Assembly (NCBI GenBank): GCA_020747065.1
Contig: JAGMVK010000026.1
Location: forward strand, 310,001-374,000
Length of the DNA: 64,000 nucleotides
Origin: Cadophora sp. MPI-SDFR-AT-0126
Lineage: Eukaryota; Ascomycota; Leotiomycetes; Helotiales; Ploettnerulaceae
Direction: 5' to 3'
Numbering within the stretch: the stretch's first letter is position 1; each line of letters starts with the position of its first letter. The notes under the pieces are model-generated. The model was given only the letters and a program-made list of their open reading frames with translations. It was not told the DNA's origin and did not search any database. Both the position numbers and the translations under genes were made by a program. This document shows positions 12,688 to 23,980 of the stretch, piece by piece.

Positions 12688-14263
12688 TCACTGGTTAAAT
12701 ACAATCGACCAGTCTTCGCTCTTGAAATACTCTTCAAGACTTGTCATCGGACAGTCGAACCCAGCCTGTTGTGAGTCGTCAGCTGAAAGTACAGGAGAGC
12801 TCTAGCCGATAAAGGCTATTTGTGAGATCGAAAGGAGATGATTTAACACACCTTCCTGATATCCTCCGCTTTCAATAACGTCTTATCACCTCCATCATAT
12901 CCTGGCTCACTGTATACACTCACATTAGCAACCGTCCTTCTCCTTTCCCAACTTTCCAACCTCTTCACGCCGTCCTCCACACCACCGACACCTAAACCAA
13001 AGAAAAAAAAAAAAAAAAAAAAAAGAAAAAAAAACCCTCACCCCGAATACTCAAACATATCCGCAATCTCTTCCCCAAACCAGCGATCCGGACTACTATC
13101 CGCCAGATCCTCCTTCGAACACTGTCTATAGCTCGCCTCCTTGCCCGTGACCTTCGACCACGTAGCGACAAACTCGCTCCAGCTGCACGTCGTGCCTTCG
13201 GCCATGTAGTGCTTGCCGGGTCCCATCTGCACGACGCCGTGCACGAAGGTGCCCATGTCCGCGTTGACGGCGAAGTGGGGGACGTGGGCGGCGGGGGGTG
13301 TGGGGAAGGATTGGATGTAGGTGGAGTTAGGTTGCTGTTGAGAGGAGGGGGTGAGTGGGGATGTGATGTGATGAAGGGGAGAAGGGGTATCAAGGAGATA
13401 TATATGAGAGTAGGAGGGGTAGAAAGGAAATGAAATTAAAGCATGAACTTACTGTCGCGAAATAAGCTCCTGGAGCTAGCTTATAACTACTCATGAAATA
13501 ACCTGTCTGAACGCAGCTCATTTTCTTCGCTAGCTCAGGGTATTTCTCCTCAACACTACAGAAAGTTAATGAATGCCTTGCTGATATACGTGTGAGATGA
13601 TTTGGAGGAGGTAGGAACGCATCGAAACCAGACTCGGTTAAACAAACCAAGATGCTCCAAGGAGAGAGCAAAATGAAAAATAGCCAGATGACCAAACATG
13701 CAGAAAGTCTGAAAAAGAAACAGAAGGCACAGAAGAAAAGGAACAACTCACTACCCCGGAAAAACCTCCGCCTTCGAATCAAAATGGTACAGCTCCTGGT
13801 ACTTCCCCCCGCTACACCTCTTCGCATAACTCAACGTACTAGCCACAAACCCCATCTCATCCAGTCCCCCAACAACGCCCTCACTCCCCGCCGCGTCCGC
13901 AATATTAAGCCCCTGCTGCCTCTCCACTTCATACGCAAACCTCCTACACGTCACCCCCCTCTTCTCAGCCCCAGCTCTACAATCCGGCCGAAAGAAAGGC
14001 TCCCAGTAATTCGTCACGCTGAAAATGAGATTTGCGCCTGCGAATGCGGATTTGAGAGAAGATACGGAGTCCAGGTCTGCGGACACGACCTCGATGCCTT
14101 GGGAGGAGAGGGCGAGTGCGGCTGGCGAGGAGGGATTGCGGGTTAGGCCGCGGATGCGCCAGGTTGGGGAGAGCAGGAAGCGGGAGGCGACGGAGCCGCC
14201 TTGGTTGCCTGTTATGCCGATTATGACGAGGAGTTTCTTGGGGGGTTCGGTGGTTGAGCCCAT
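12688..14263 (-). CDS. NmrA-like family protein
   Basis: Rossmann-fold, NAD(P)-binding protein of the NmrA-like (HSCARG/atypical SDR) family, which senses dinucleotides or acts as a regulator or reductase. Five exons on the minus strand give 347 aa: 14263-13752, 13555-13453, 13334-13042, 12909-12852 and 12765-12688. The nucleotide motif is IGITGNQGGSVA at residues 14-25. Further landmarks are ANLIFSVTNYWEPF, the lysine-containing YVEEKYPELAKKM region, TGYFMSSYKLAPG, and the C-terminal GFDCPMTSLEEYFKSEDW that closes the family. The first donor is a perfect GTGAGT that splits a TAC/TAT codon; reading straight through would give a premature stop, so splicing is required. Intron 4 contains a long homopolymer (separate entry). 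Its target or substrate is unknown. Confidence 0.88.
12999..13034. repeat. Poly(dA) tract inside NmrA intron 4
   Basis: A 36-base stretch is all A except for two G. It includes an uninterrupted run of 22 A (13003-13024). On the coding strand it is a poly-T tract starting 7 bases from the GTGAGG donor of the last long intron, far from the acceptor. Its exact length is likely to be unstable and prone to sequencing error. Confidence 0.9.
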
Positions 14264-15214
14264 TTTTGAGTGGGGGAGGAAAGATATTCTTGAAATGGTT
14301 GGATGAGGAGGATTTATGAGATTTGTCTATTCAGTAGCAGTTTTCTTTAGGCGAGGCTTCTTTGGTGTGAACCTTATCGCGAGGTGGTTAGATTACAAAG
14401 GAGGGGTCGGCTATCTTCAGATCCATGAGATGGGATGAAGTGAGGGGTTGACATTTTGAATTGATAGCCTTGCCTTCTTTGGGTGTAGGTTGTTCGGCTA
14501 ATTTGGGTGCAGACGGCTCGGCACGAGGAACGCTTTTGGATGCATGTGGGTGGGCTTGACAGTGAGGGTGGGGGTTCGTCACGTGTGGAAAGACAAGCTA
14601 GTGACTTTGGAGACTTCTGTGCCTATGTTTTGTGGATAGAAATGCCTTGAAGGCATTGAAATGATATGAACTTCTGGTGACAGAATAGCTTCCACGTCAA
14701 CTCTTCGATTCTGTCGAGCTCCACAATCAGGGAGGAGGGATTCGTCATGTTGTTTACCCCATCCTCGCTTAATGGCACCAGTTGAAGAATTGCAACCCAA
14801 GGCGGCCTTTTCATCTTCTGTTTTAAGTATTCTGTTGTCTTCAGCAATAAGTTGCGCTTAAAGGCACTGCGATAACGTGGCAAGGAATACCAAATGACGC
14901 ACCTCGACTATCTGGCTGTTTCGCAGTAGCTTGCGTAGTGAAGTAATGTCTGGAATGTTTGGTCAACGAAGAGCACCACGAATTCGCCGGCATAGAGTCG
15001 ACTAGATGTGGTGCATGGGAATAGTAAGAAATTGCATAGTCATAGTATTCTGGGTGGCTGGCATTTTCCCCTGTGTCAGGATGATACCATTCTTAAGTCC
15101 TGTGGACCGATGTGTTGGCAGAACTTTCTTCTGGAACTGCGGGCGGGAATCTTCGACTTTCAAAAATATTTGAGACTGCAAAATTGATTTAATTAAGCAT
15201 GAGAGATGTCCGGA
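14264..15214. other. Intergenic with one weak gene candidate
   Basis: Between the NmrA-like gene and the hypothetical gene at 15215 the only candidate is the two-exon minus-strand model at 14579-14993, listed separately. The rest shows no motif, repeat or RNA gene. Confidence 0.4.
14579..14993 (-). CDS. Possible two-exon small protein, about 122 aa
   Basis: A speculative model joins 14993-14903 to 14856-14579 by a 46-base intron with a GTGCGT donor and a TTTAAG acceptor; phase is kept and the model ends at a TGA. The predicted N-terminus is free of acids and rich in Ser, Thr, His and Arg (MPANSWCSSLTKHSRHYFTT), which resembles a mitochondrial presequence. The rest (RILKTEDEKAALGCNSS, KRGWGKQHDESLLPDCG) matches no family I know. 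No clear branch-point is visible, so the model may be a coincidence. RNA evidence would be needed to keep it. Confidence 0.22.
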
Positions 15215-15886
15215 TTACATTTCCAGTGCAAATTCAACCTCAAATCTATCTTTCCAACCCCTCTCCCTCATTTTCCCCAACACTAGCTTGATCTGCTTGT
15301 CCGTTTTCAGCGTAATTTTCGTCTTACACTGCTCATTCGAATAAGTCGACTCCACGCCATCCCAAATTACTGTGATACTTCGCACCCCAGCCTTTGTCGG
15401 TTTCCAATTCTTTACCGCGATGTATTTCGGCTCAGTTCTTTCGATGCCGTCAAGCAATTGGTTCAACACCTCTCTGTACCCAGCTTCTGCAGTGATGCAC
15501 GCGACGTGCAGCTCGATTCTGCTGCAGACGCATTTATCGGTTGTGTATTGGTTGTAGGAATATATTTCTTTTCTCTGGAGATCCGCAAATATGTTTGCGC
15601 TGAGGAAATCCGAGTTGTTGTCCCTGATTACGGCTTCTACGAAGACGAGAACTCCTGGCTTCAAAACATCGGGACTGTCCGACTTCTCAGACTGTTCAAA
15701 TATCTCAGATTTTTCGATCTTGTCTGACTCATCGACTGAGTTCGAACCAGATGACCTCCCATTTGTACTTGAAGAGCTGTTGCGACGTGGGCGGTCTGAG
15801 AGTGCAACTGATAGATCTGGCTGATAGGCTGGTGGATTTACTGAGATCCCGTGACTCTGGCTATGTGTATCGCTTGTACCAGCCAT
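15215..15886 (-). CDS. Hypothetical protein, 223 aa
   Basis: Single-exon frame of 223 residues from ATG to TAG/TAA-type stop. I do not recognise the family. The first 75 residues are Ser/Pro-rich and probably disordered (RRNSSSSTNGRSSGSNS), with a charged run DKIEKSEIFEQSEKSD. The rest looks folded, with alternating strands and helices (VLVFVEAVIRDNNSDF, YIAVKNWKPTK, SITVIWDG, KQIKLVLGKMRERGWKDRFEVEF). There is no signal peptide or membrane segment. A folded C-terminal half with balanced hydrophobic spacing argues for a real gene. Likely intracellular; function unknown. Confidence 0.6.
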   Translation of the reverse strand: MAGTSDTHSQSHGISVNPPAYQPDLSVALSDRPRRNSSSSTNGRSSGSNSVDESDKIEKSEIFEQSEKSDSPDVLKPGVLVFVEAVIRDNNSDFLSANIFADLQRKEIYSYNQYTTDKCVCSRIELHVACITAEAGYREVLNQLLDGIERTEPKYIAVKNWKPTKAGVRSITVIWDGVESTYSNEQCKTKITLKTDKQIKLVLGKMRERGWKDRFEVEFALEM

Positions 15887-17734
15887 CTCGACTCTTTGGC
15901 CGCGTTTGTCTTGCCTTGACCGGGGGACGTTTGTTTTCTTTTGCTCCAGAATTTGGGTAGTCGAGAGTATTGATTGATCTGGCTATCTCTGAGTGCATCC
16001 AGCAATTCAAATCTTGACTAGACAATGTTTGAAACCTTGGTGGGCCTGGGCAAAGGGTTTGAGTTAAATTACAGATGAAAAAATCGCTTGTGTGTAGTTC
16101 TGTGCTTAGCTTGACCTTCGTCTCGTAGTCCCTCAGTTTCCATTTGGATTGGAATCTTCTAGCTTGATCTAGCGCTTGTAGGTAGTGACCAGCACATGGG
16201 ATCGGAATGATGCAAACCTGGCGCAAGCATGTCCCAAGATGGCAGTAATGCTCCCACCACACAAGTCAGTTCCTGTCATACAATGAGAATTAAGCATCTC
16301 AATCAAGCTTAGCATGATGGATAGAACCTGGGAATGAAGCTAATCGAGAATCATGAAGTATAACATCTACAGGGACCTAGGAGAGAACTAATGACACTAG
16401 CGCAAGGAAAAAAACTTAATTAACGAACAGAACTACTGCATCATGGCTACGAACCTAAAAATGGTTCGGCAGCCTTCGCAAAACTTCTTTTTTTCCCTCG
16501 AAGATCTAAGGTCTCTATCGCTCCCAATTGTTACATTAAAAATTTGTTTCCGGTCGTCGCTTGTGCTGATTTTTTGTCAATACCCCTTTTCTAAGCGAGA
16601 CTGAGTTGTAACAGTGTCGAATGTGATAGGTCCCCTTCATGAATTGCTGTAGCCATTGGTATAGCTGATAAATTGCATCATTCTTTCGGGCATCTGAATC
16701 GAGACTTCCTGTTATACTATTGTTCGCCTTTATCTCCCTGGACAAGGCTTGTTGGCCCAGCCGCAAGCACGTGAAAGGTAACTCGGAACTGGCAAGAATG
16801 ACAGTCCTGCGTTGATAGAGGGAGATGCAACAAGTCCGAAACTGGTACATCGAAGTGATCCATCGCCATGAGATTCGAATCAACGCTTAGCATGCATTCT
16901 TTGCCCAATTGCAACTTTTAGACGGAGCGTGGTCCCCCACAATTGTAGTCTACGCGCGTCAACCGGTGAGACGACAAATATATCTTGTGAAGATGTGTCC
17001 AGCCTCAACGTTGGATCGAAATCTCTCTACTGATAAAATTGTCTGGGAATTTATCGTGGAGAAGGCCCTCGGTTAACACGACTCATATTCGTTTCTCCGT
17101 GAGTGTTCGGATAAGGAATGAGGCCTCCACTTGAAGTGGCATGCAACGCATGAAGTGGTCAAATATATATGGCGAAACAATGCAAAACTCTTGAGAACTG
17201 ATAAAATTGTAGAGGAAAATATGCGTTGTTCCATCCTCTTCACCAATATATCTTTGATGTGCGATTTGTATATTGGTAGCATGAGGTCAGTGTCGCGACA
17301 GACTGGAAATTCTACTAGTTGATCGTCGCCACGGACTTACAATCCAATGAATTGTGTGGAATAAATGAACATATATTTTGAAGTATCAGTTTGCCTCTTT
17401 CTCAACGTTGATGAGCCTTCGTGTAGGTCGGCGCAAGACGGAACCAGAACTCGCTACCGAATGGTCCCGCTTCAACACCATCGTGAGATCACTAAAAAAT
17501 AGCCTCAACATCAACAGGTCGGGTTCAAATCAGCCCTAGGCCCTGACTCAGTCATTAACGCACCTGAACACCATGAAAAACCCTCTCCGCACAATTTTAT
17601 TATTTCTCATCCATCATACTCACCATATCTTTTAAATCTCTGCACTCGACATTCTGACCAGCCAACTTTGGCATATATTTCGACTTTGTCCTTATACACT
17701 GTCATAAATTGCTGATAATATCCTTCTCGCCAAA
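15887..17734. other. Intergenic, no supported gene
   Basis: This 1.8 kb region lies upstream of two divergently transcribed genes and should contain both promoters. Frames of 60-130 codons are present but have no conserved features. No repeat or RNA gene was recognised. Confidence 0.45.
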
Positions 17735-18716
17735 ATGGAGGCTCCAGCGTTCTATTTTGAGGCATTTGGCAACTTTACCCAACTGAATGCTCAAGCAACC
17801 CAAAAGAGCATTCAAAAACCACAACAGTCGACATCAACGCAGAGATCTCGCCAATCATCAACATCATCGCAACGATCCACATCCCGAAGCCGATCTCGCT
17901 CTCCTTTTCGAGCACCATTATTCGAGAAGAACGTCGCGATTGGCAGCATTGTCTTCCTCCCTAACGATGAAAAGACAGGCATCCACTGTGTGCAGCCAGA
18001 TTGCAAGAAGACAATCGAAGACGGTGCATTCGAACACCCCGCCGTCATACTGAAGATGTGGAAATCGAAAGATGGAGAACTCATGACTCTTGCTTGCACT
18101 GTAAGTATCCCGTTCCAGTGAAGCAAATGACAAGGATCTAACCAAAGTCCAGATGTCCAGTAATCCGCAACCATGCCGAGGAGACAACGCACGCAACCTA
18201 CCAATTGCTCGCCAACCAAGAGAGGAAAATGTTGCTACTTACCAATCATATCTTCCCGAGGAGGTCTTGTACCTCGAAAAAGCCGGCACGATGGCCAAGC
18301 AGTCCTACGTTCAGGTCAAACATGTCTACACCATCTCTTTGTCGAAGCTTGCCCCATTCGGTCCGCAATTCGAAAATCGACTCTCCCAACAAAGTTACTC
18401 CAATCTCATGAAAGTCCTCAACATCGAAAAAGCACCTTGGATCCCCACCGCGGAGCTCGAATCGGGCGTTCAAGATCCATCTACCATGTCGACTGCCCCA
18501 AAGGCCGGACTTCCAACTTTGACGACTAGAACAAATATCATCACACCAATGGCGGCGCTTATGAAGAAGACCCAGAAGTCTATCTCAACCTCACTGAACC
18601 CAATGCAAAACGACACAGCTAGAACAAAAACAAATCAAAAAGGAAAAAAGGCAAAGAAGTTCAAGGCAGTTGCAGGCCACGATTTCCTCAGCAATATGGC
18701 CTGCGCCTTCACGTAG
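17735..18716 (+). CDS. Hypothetical protein with PemK-like/SH3-like beta region
   Basis: Two exons, 17735-18100 and 18153-18716, separated by a 52-base GTAAGT-CAG intron in phase 0, give 309 aa. The first 65 residues are Ser/Arg/Gln-rich (SQRSTSRSRSRSPFR). The central segment IGSIVFLPNDEKTGIH, GAFEHPAVILKMW, LMTLACTM, LPEEVLYLEKAGTMAKQSYV and VKHVYTISLSKLAPFG resembles a small beta-barrel domain that I recall from many fungal proteins: hydrophobic strand, HPAVIL strand, then KQSYV. The last 50 residues are basic (TNQKGKKAKKFKAV). No catalytic residues can be named and the function is unknown. The basic tails could suit a nucleic-acid or nuclear location, which is inference only. Confidence 0.7.
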
Positions 18717-20430
18717 ACCAGCACTATAACGCTGCCATCGGCCTCAGAGATTGGGAAAGAAGCCCTCCACTACCTTCCCCAAGAGTCATAGAAGAAAGAA
18801 TGAAAGAAGACAACCACGACAAGGCACATTCCGGCTACAATACGTCCTGACCGCGTCAAGATACCAAGGCTTCCGAACGCAACAATCTAGAGCGTCCAAT
18901 ATCGAAGACGGAATGTGTCAATTAAAGGAGACACGTCAACAAAAGATGTCAAAAGACACGGAGCAGAGAATAAACACGAAGGGAAGCCGAGAGAGTCGAA
19001 AGAGCCTCAGGGGTGCACACCAGCAACAAGAAAGGAAATCGAGTCAACTGAGGATAGGGCACTTCAAGTACAAGCAGCCAAGGAAGGTGGCCTCCCCAGA
19101 ATGGATCAAGAACTGCAAGAAGGAAGGCCAGCATAATGAATTGCAGTGGCATTGACGACAACATCATGAGGAGTGTGTATACCGTCGATGTCGGGCATCT
19201 TCGCATCAAACACTCAAAGAAGTGGAAAGGGATCCTGATATACCAACAAACAAGCCAACAAAAAAAAATATGGGGGAGGAGGGGGGGAAAATCATACAAC
19301 AGGAGAAGTCAAATCACTCTCCTCGATACATCTTCCCTGTCAGATGAAAAGACAGACAGGGTCCCTCTACCTTTTGGGTGGGGGAGCTCACCATTTTGCC
19401 CTGCGCTTTCGCGTAGCGGTGGGCGTCAGTAATTACCTCTTCATCGTCACGTCATCTTTGTGAAGCGTGGGAGGCGATGAAGCTAAGCAGGGCATTTTGT
19501 TAGACTTATAAATCTCATGAGTAGCTTAGGAGTATGTTGAATATGGACTATGGGCTTTCTTGATGTGGCGATTGAGGGTTTGATTGAAAGACTTCAAGGG
19601 ATTTGTGAAGATAAGTTTTGCTTGTCGATGCTGGCTTGGCAGATATTATTTGTTTCTCTATGGTTTCTCGATCTCGTATAAATGTAAAACCTCACCATCA
19701 CTCTCATAACATTACTTTTAAGCTGAAGGCGAGATTTCGGTCTGGGGCGTACTCCTCATGTCAGTGCGGTGATGTTGTCAAGCGAGCATCTGGTTAAGGA
19801 AAGGTACGTTGAAGCACCCCTATGTCAGCTTCCTTTGGGAGGCACAAGTGGCTAATGGGCATCATATGGGCGTTTACTATAGTCTTTACTTCTATCCTGA
19901 TTCTCAATCGATTAGTGCATGGAGGAAGTTGCTTGAATCCATGAGATTTCAAAAATGCCACGTGACATTCAAGATACCCCCAGATTACTGCCTGTGCACA
20001 AGCGGCACGGTTCAACTTTCCGAAAAAGCATTATGTACCTTGCAGGTACTGCATCATACAATTGAGTTTATGCATGATTGCGTCAGACCTGGCTTGTATC
20101 TCTTCTGTCTAAGGGTCTCAGCCCTACATACCCACTCAGCACCCGGACAGCTCTAATAACAATGATGCCATGTCTTGAAGCCACGCCCGGTTTATGCAAG
20201 GCGCCATTATCAAACACGTAGAATTCGATTGTTTCCACCATTGGAATGGGTTGCCAACAATCAAGTACCTGTTTCGGGAGGCTGCATGTATCCATAATTA
20301 ACACGGACGCCAAGTGGGTGATCCAGTAATAATGACCTCATGATCCCCCCTCTTGATTATCAAGATCTTTTTTTAGAGGAGCATCGGGGTTCATAACTTC
20401 GCGAATATAACCAAAACTAAAGGTCCCTGC
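18717..20430. other. Intergenic, no supported gene
   Basis: A 134-codon plus-strand frame at 18751-19155 directly follows the previous gene. It is hydrophilic with no domain and is better read as 3' UTR or chance. Nothing else is supported. Confidence 0.45.
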
Positions 20431-21465
20431 ATGCTCTGTAACGTAGATGGTCGATATCAAACTATGGATAAAGTTTCACCAACATCGTCAATTCGAGTGG
20501 ACCGGCGAGAAAGTCGCTCAATCGCCAACGCAGCCGCCCAAAAGCTCGTCAGCCCTTTCTCATCCCTCATACTCAAGCCAGGGAAACCTCAACCAGGCGG
20601 ATCCCCCCAATTAACACCACCGAGCAGGACACAAGGAGATTACTCAATTGAAGAATGGCGAATCGCAGATACCTGGTTATACACTTTCAAGAACCTCTCA
20701 AAGTCTAAAGCCGAAACGAGACACAGGATATACTATTTCGCCGGCGGGGGATTCAGGGGTCTCCCGGAAAAGGAACATTGGACATTATGTTCGGATCTAT
20801 CTGGCATGTTGCCGGATTACGAAATTAGTCTAGTCAGCTACCCATTGACTCCAAACTGTCCAGCTTCAACAGCACTTCCACATCTCGAGCGATTATGTGA
20901 TGCCTTGGTCCAGCAATCGAAGCAAGATAATTTCCGCATCACGTTCTTCGGAGACTCTTCTGGAGGAAACATCGCGATTGTTCTCGGTCTCTATGCCGCT
21001 TCTCAGTACTTGAAGGATACATCCGCTGGGCTGTGTCCAGTCGAAGCAGTGATGGCCATGTGTCCAGCAACGGACATGCGAAACGAGAACCCCGAAATCG
21101 ATGTCGTCGAAGCTCACGATCCGATCCTGAGTCGCAAAACCATCGAAGAGGTAGCAGAAGGCTGGCGAGCCGAGCTACCGGCTTCGGATCCCAGGGTTTC
21201 TCCCGTTCTTGCAGACTTGAGCGTTTTCAAGCAGGCGGGCATCAAAGTCGATGGGATTACTGCAGGTTACGATACGCTCACTCCGGATGCTATCAAATTC
21301 CGCGAGAAGCTGGCGGATTGCGGCGTCGATGGAGATTGGCTGCTGTGGGAGAAACAGATGCATTGTTTCCCTCTGCTGTCCGCTTTCCGTATTCGTGAGG
21401 GGACGGAGGGGAAGAAATGGATTGTGGATGTTTTGAAGAAGAACGTGGATGGTTCTCGGATCTAA
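20431..21465 (+). CDS. Alpha/beta hydrolase (fold-3, HSL-like), 344 aa
   Basis: Predicted carboxylesterase/lipase-type hydrolase of the hormone-sensitive-lipase-like group. It is intronless. The oxyanion loop is FAGGGF at residues 103-108, with Ala where classical members have His (HGGG). The nucleophile elbow is GDSSGGN, with Ser176. The acid is probably Asp281 in GYDTLTPD and the base His311 in KQMHCFP, so the triad is complete and in the family order and spacing. The N-terminal 45 residues are polar and lack a signal peptide, which suggests an intracellular enzyme. The substrate is unknown and the neighbours do not form an obvious pathway. Confidence 0.85.
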   Translation: MLCNVDGRYQTMDKVSPTSSIRVDRRESRSIANAAAQKLVSPFSSLILKPGKPQPGGSPQLTPPSRTQGDYSIEEWRIADTWLYTFKNLSKSKAETRHRIYYFAGGGFRGLPEKEHWTLCSDLSGMLPDYEISLVSYPLTPNCPASTALPHLERLCDALVQQSKQDNFRITFFGDSSGGNIAIVLGLYAASQYLKDTSAGLCPVEAVMAMCPATDMRNENPEIDVVEAHDPILSRKTIEEVAEGWRAELPASDPRVSPVLADLSVFKQAGIKVDGITAGYDTLTPDAIKFREKLADCGVDGDWLLWEKQMHCFPLLSAFRIREGTEGKKWIVDVLKKNVDGSRI

Positions 21466-22010
21466 ATCAATCAGGTCTCAGAAGGAGATGCGACTGACTG
21501 TATTGCGTTGCTTTGGTTGTGCTACTTAGATTGATACCCTAAATGCAAGGTGTTGTGTCGTTTTGCTAGTAGTGTGTCACTTTCACCTAGTGTTGAAGAC
21601 GCATGTCTGGCAATACATTTGGTTCAGATTTTCTCTTTCATCTCTTTTTGTTTCATAGAAATGACAGCTTTTTAGCATCGCAGAATCAACAATTGACAAA
21701 TTAGGCAGGTCGTGGTACAACAGAGAAGGCGCGAGGAGTCGCGAAGTCATGAGGTCATGTCAGATTGATCGACCGGAGCCATTATTCCTCGCTCGCTCGC
21801 TCCTTGGTGCCTGCACTTTGTATGGGCTGCACCACCACACTAGTGAAATACACCAGCAGTGACAGCTCATCTTAGCGTCATGTTGTACGTCCTCTTTATT
21901 CTCACCTCGATTCTGGTTCTTAATTATCATGTCTCAATAAGTTATCATTTGTTCTGGTAACTTTGATTAGCACTTTCTTCTTGATTGGGTCTGGAGTTTG
22001 ACGGGCGAAA
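21466..22010. other. Intergenic, promoter of MFS gene
   Basis: This 545-base spacer lies between two genes on the same strand. No frame or motif of note was seen; it presumably holds the hydrolase 3' end and the MFS promoter. Confidence 0.45.
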
Positions 22011-23980
22011 ATGAGTGCGTCTTCAATCAATCATTTTGATGCCGAGGGGCACCACGCTGGAAATTCCAAGACAGGTAGATGACTTTGTCTCTTAATAAAT
22101 GGAAGCATCCAATTGACATTTTCCAGCTCCTGCAGACCTGTTTGTTGACAGCAATGGCACTGGTCCAGCAGTCCTCCTGGATTCGAATTCCGAAGAACTC
22201 ACGTTGTTCGAGAGGAAGTCGCTACTTATAAACAATGAGTTCAACGCCATGGGAATGGGAAAGTACCAGTGGTATATATGGTCTCTGTGCGGCTTAGGAT
22301 ACTTTCTGGATCTCCTCTGGGCGCAGGCATTTGGACTTATCGCCACCCCGCTTCAACAGGAGCTGGGCTTCAGCAGTGAGTTACCTCTCCCTTGCTCCAT
22401 CACGTTAGCCAGAAAGGTGTGAGGGATGTTGACATGTGATTGTAGGTGGTGAACTGGGCAATATTTTTACGGCTTTTAATTCCGGATTATGTGCTGGGGC
22501 TTTCGTGTGGGGGACTCTGGTCGACATCATTGGTGGGTACAAGTCACAAGAGCATGATCAGACATTGATGTGAAAGCAGGTCGTCGATGGGCATTCAATG
22601 GCACAGTGCTCATCTCGTGTATCTTTGGGTTATGTCTGGGTGCACCCAATACATACAGCGCGATATTGGTTCTGACGGCGTTCAATGGATTCGGAATCGG
22701 AGGCAATATTCCTATCGACACAACTATTTGCCTGGAATTCCTTCCACAAGTATGTCACAAAACTCCTTCATGACATTTACTAATATATGTTTAGAATCGA
22801 CGATTCTTACTGGCTCTACTCTCCATCTTCCAGCCTCTGGGAGTAGTCGTCTGTAGTGGCATCGCTTACGGCTTCATCCCCGAATACTCTTGCGACGCTG
22901 GTCTCAAGTCATGCAGATCATCCACCCTCGCACCAGGAGAAGCTTGCTGCAGCAAATCTGACAACTGGGGCTGGCGCTATCTCATGTTTACACTTGGCGG
23001 GATCGCACTGGCTATCTTCCTGTTGCGCTTCGTTCTCTTCACGTTCCAAGAATCGCCCAAATATCTGATTGGACGTGGAAGGGACAAGGATGCCATGAAA
23101 GTGCTGCATGATGTTGCGAAAGTGAATGGATATGAATGTAGATTGAGTATGGAGGACTTTAGAGCGCTAGAAGCTAGTCATGCTAGAAGTTCCGATTCGC
23201 TCAATGGATCTGGTGATGCGATGTTGAAGGATGGGGAACCTGCACAGAGTGTTCAGCCGGCTAAACCGCCGTTTTTGCAACAGGTCAAGAATGAGTTTGC
23301 AAGAATCAGGATTCTGTTCTCGACCTCTGCACTCACCCGACTTACGATTTTGGTGTGGGTTATCTATGCATTTGATTACTGGGCGTTCTCTGTTGCTGGT
23401 ATGAGCTGGCTTTCTCCCTCTGTTTTCGTTCCCCTTCACTTCTCCCAAGACTAACAGACACAAAACAGGATCGTTTTTACCAACTATCCTTCTTCGCAAG
23501 AATTCAGCTATCAACGTCTCCGTGTCCGAAACATATCGAGACTACGTGATCATCTACCTCCCGGGCATCCTCGGCGTCGCCCTCGGCTCCCTCATGGTCT
23601 ACGTTCCCCGAATCGGGCGGAAATGGGCGATGGTCTTCTCAGCCGCCATGATGGGCGTCAGTCTCTTCCTATTTTCAACCGTCAATACGCAAGCCTCCAA
23701 CATCGGTTTCAACCTCATGGAGTATTTCTTCCAGTCGATGTTCAATGCCGTGTTGTACGGGTGGACGCCAGAGGCGTTTCCGGCTCCTGTGAGAGGGACG
23801 GCGAGTGGTGTGGCGAGTTTTTGGGGGAGGTTATTCAGCATTGTCAGTCCGTTGATTGCGGCGCATTTGCTGGAGACGAGTTTGAATGGACCGTTGTATC
23901 TAGCGGGGAGTGGAGCGTTTGTTTGTGTAGTTGCGATTATGTTTTTGCCGAGTTCGACGTTGGGAGGTCAGTCGACTTGA
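22011..23980 (+). CDS. MFS transporter, SV2/SVOP-like, 561 aa
   Basis: Plasma-membrane or organellar major facilitator with about 12 membrane segments. Exons are 22011-22074, 22127-22375, 22446-22532, 22580-22749, 22795-23398 and 23469-23980; every junction is GT-AG and in phase. The start is the ATG of MSASSINHFD. The loop 2-3 signature is WGTLVDIIGRRWAF. Other landmarks are NGFGIGGNIPIDTTICLEFLP in TM4-5, ESPKYLIGRGRD after TM6 and the repeat-like VPRIGRKWAMVF in the second half, all as in the SVOP/sugar-porter-like branch. The acidic NNEFNAMGMGKYQW entry is typical of fungal members. Between TM5 and TM6 there is a Cys-containing extracellular loop (YSCDAGLKSC, EACCSKSDNWGW). Substrate cannot be inferred. 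Confidence 0.9.

Noticed and set aside
17515..17545. GGGTTCAAATC, resembling a tRNA B-box
   Set aside because: No matching acceptor, D or anticodon arm lies at the required distance.
18751..19155. 134-codon frame after the 17735 gene
   Set aside because: Very hydrophilic, low complexity and no domain; best taken as 3' UTR of the preceding gene.
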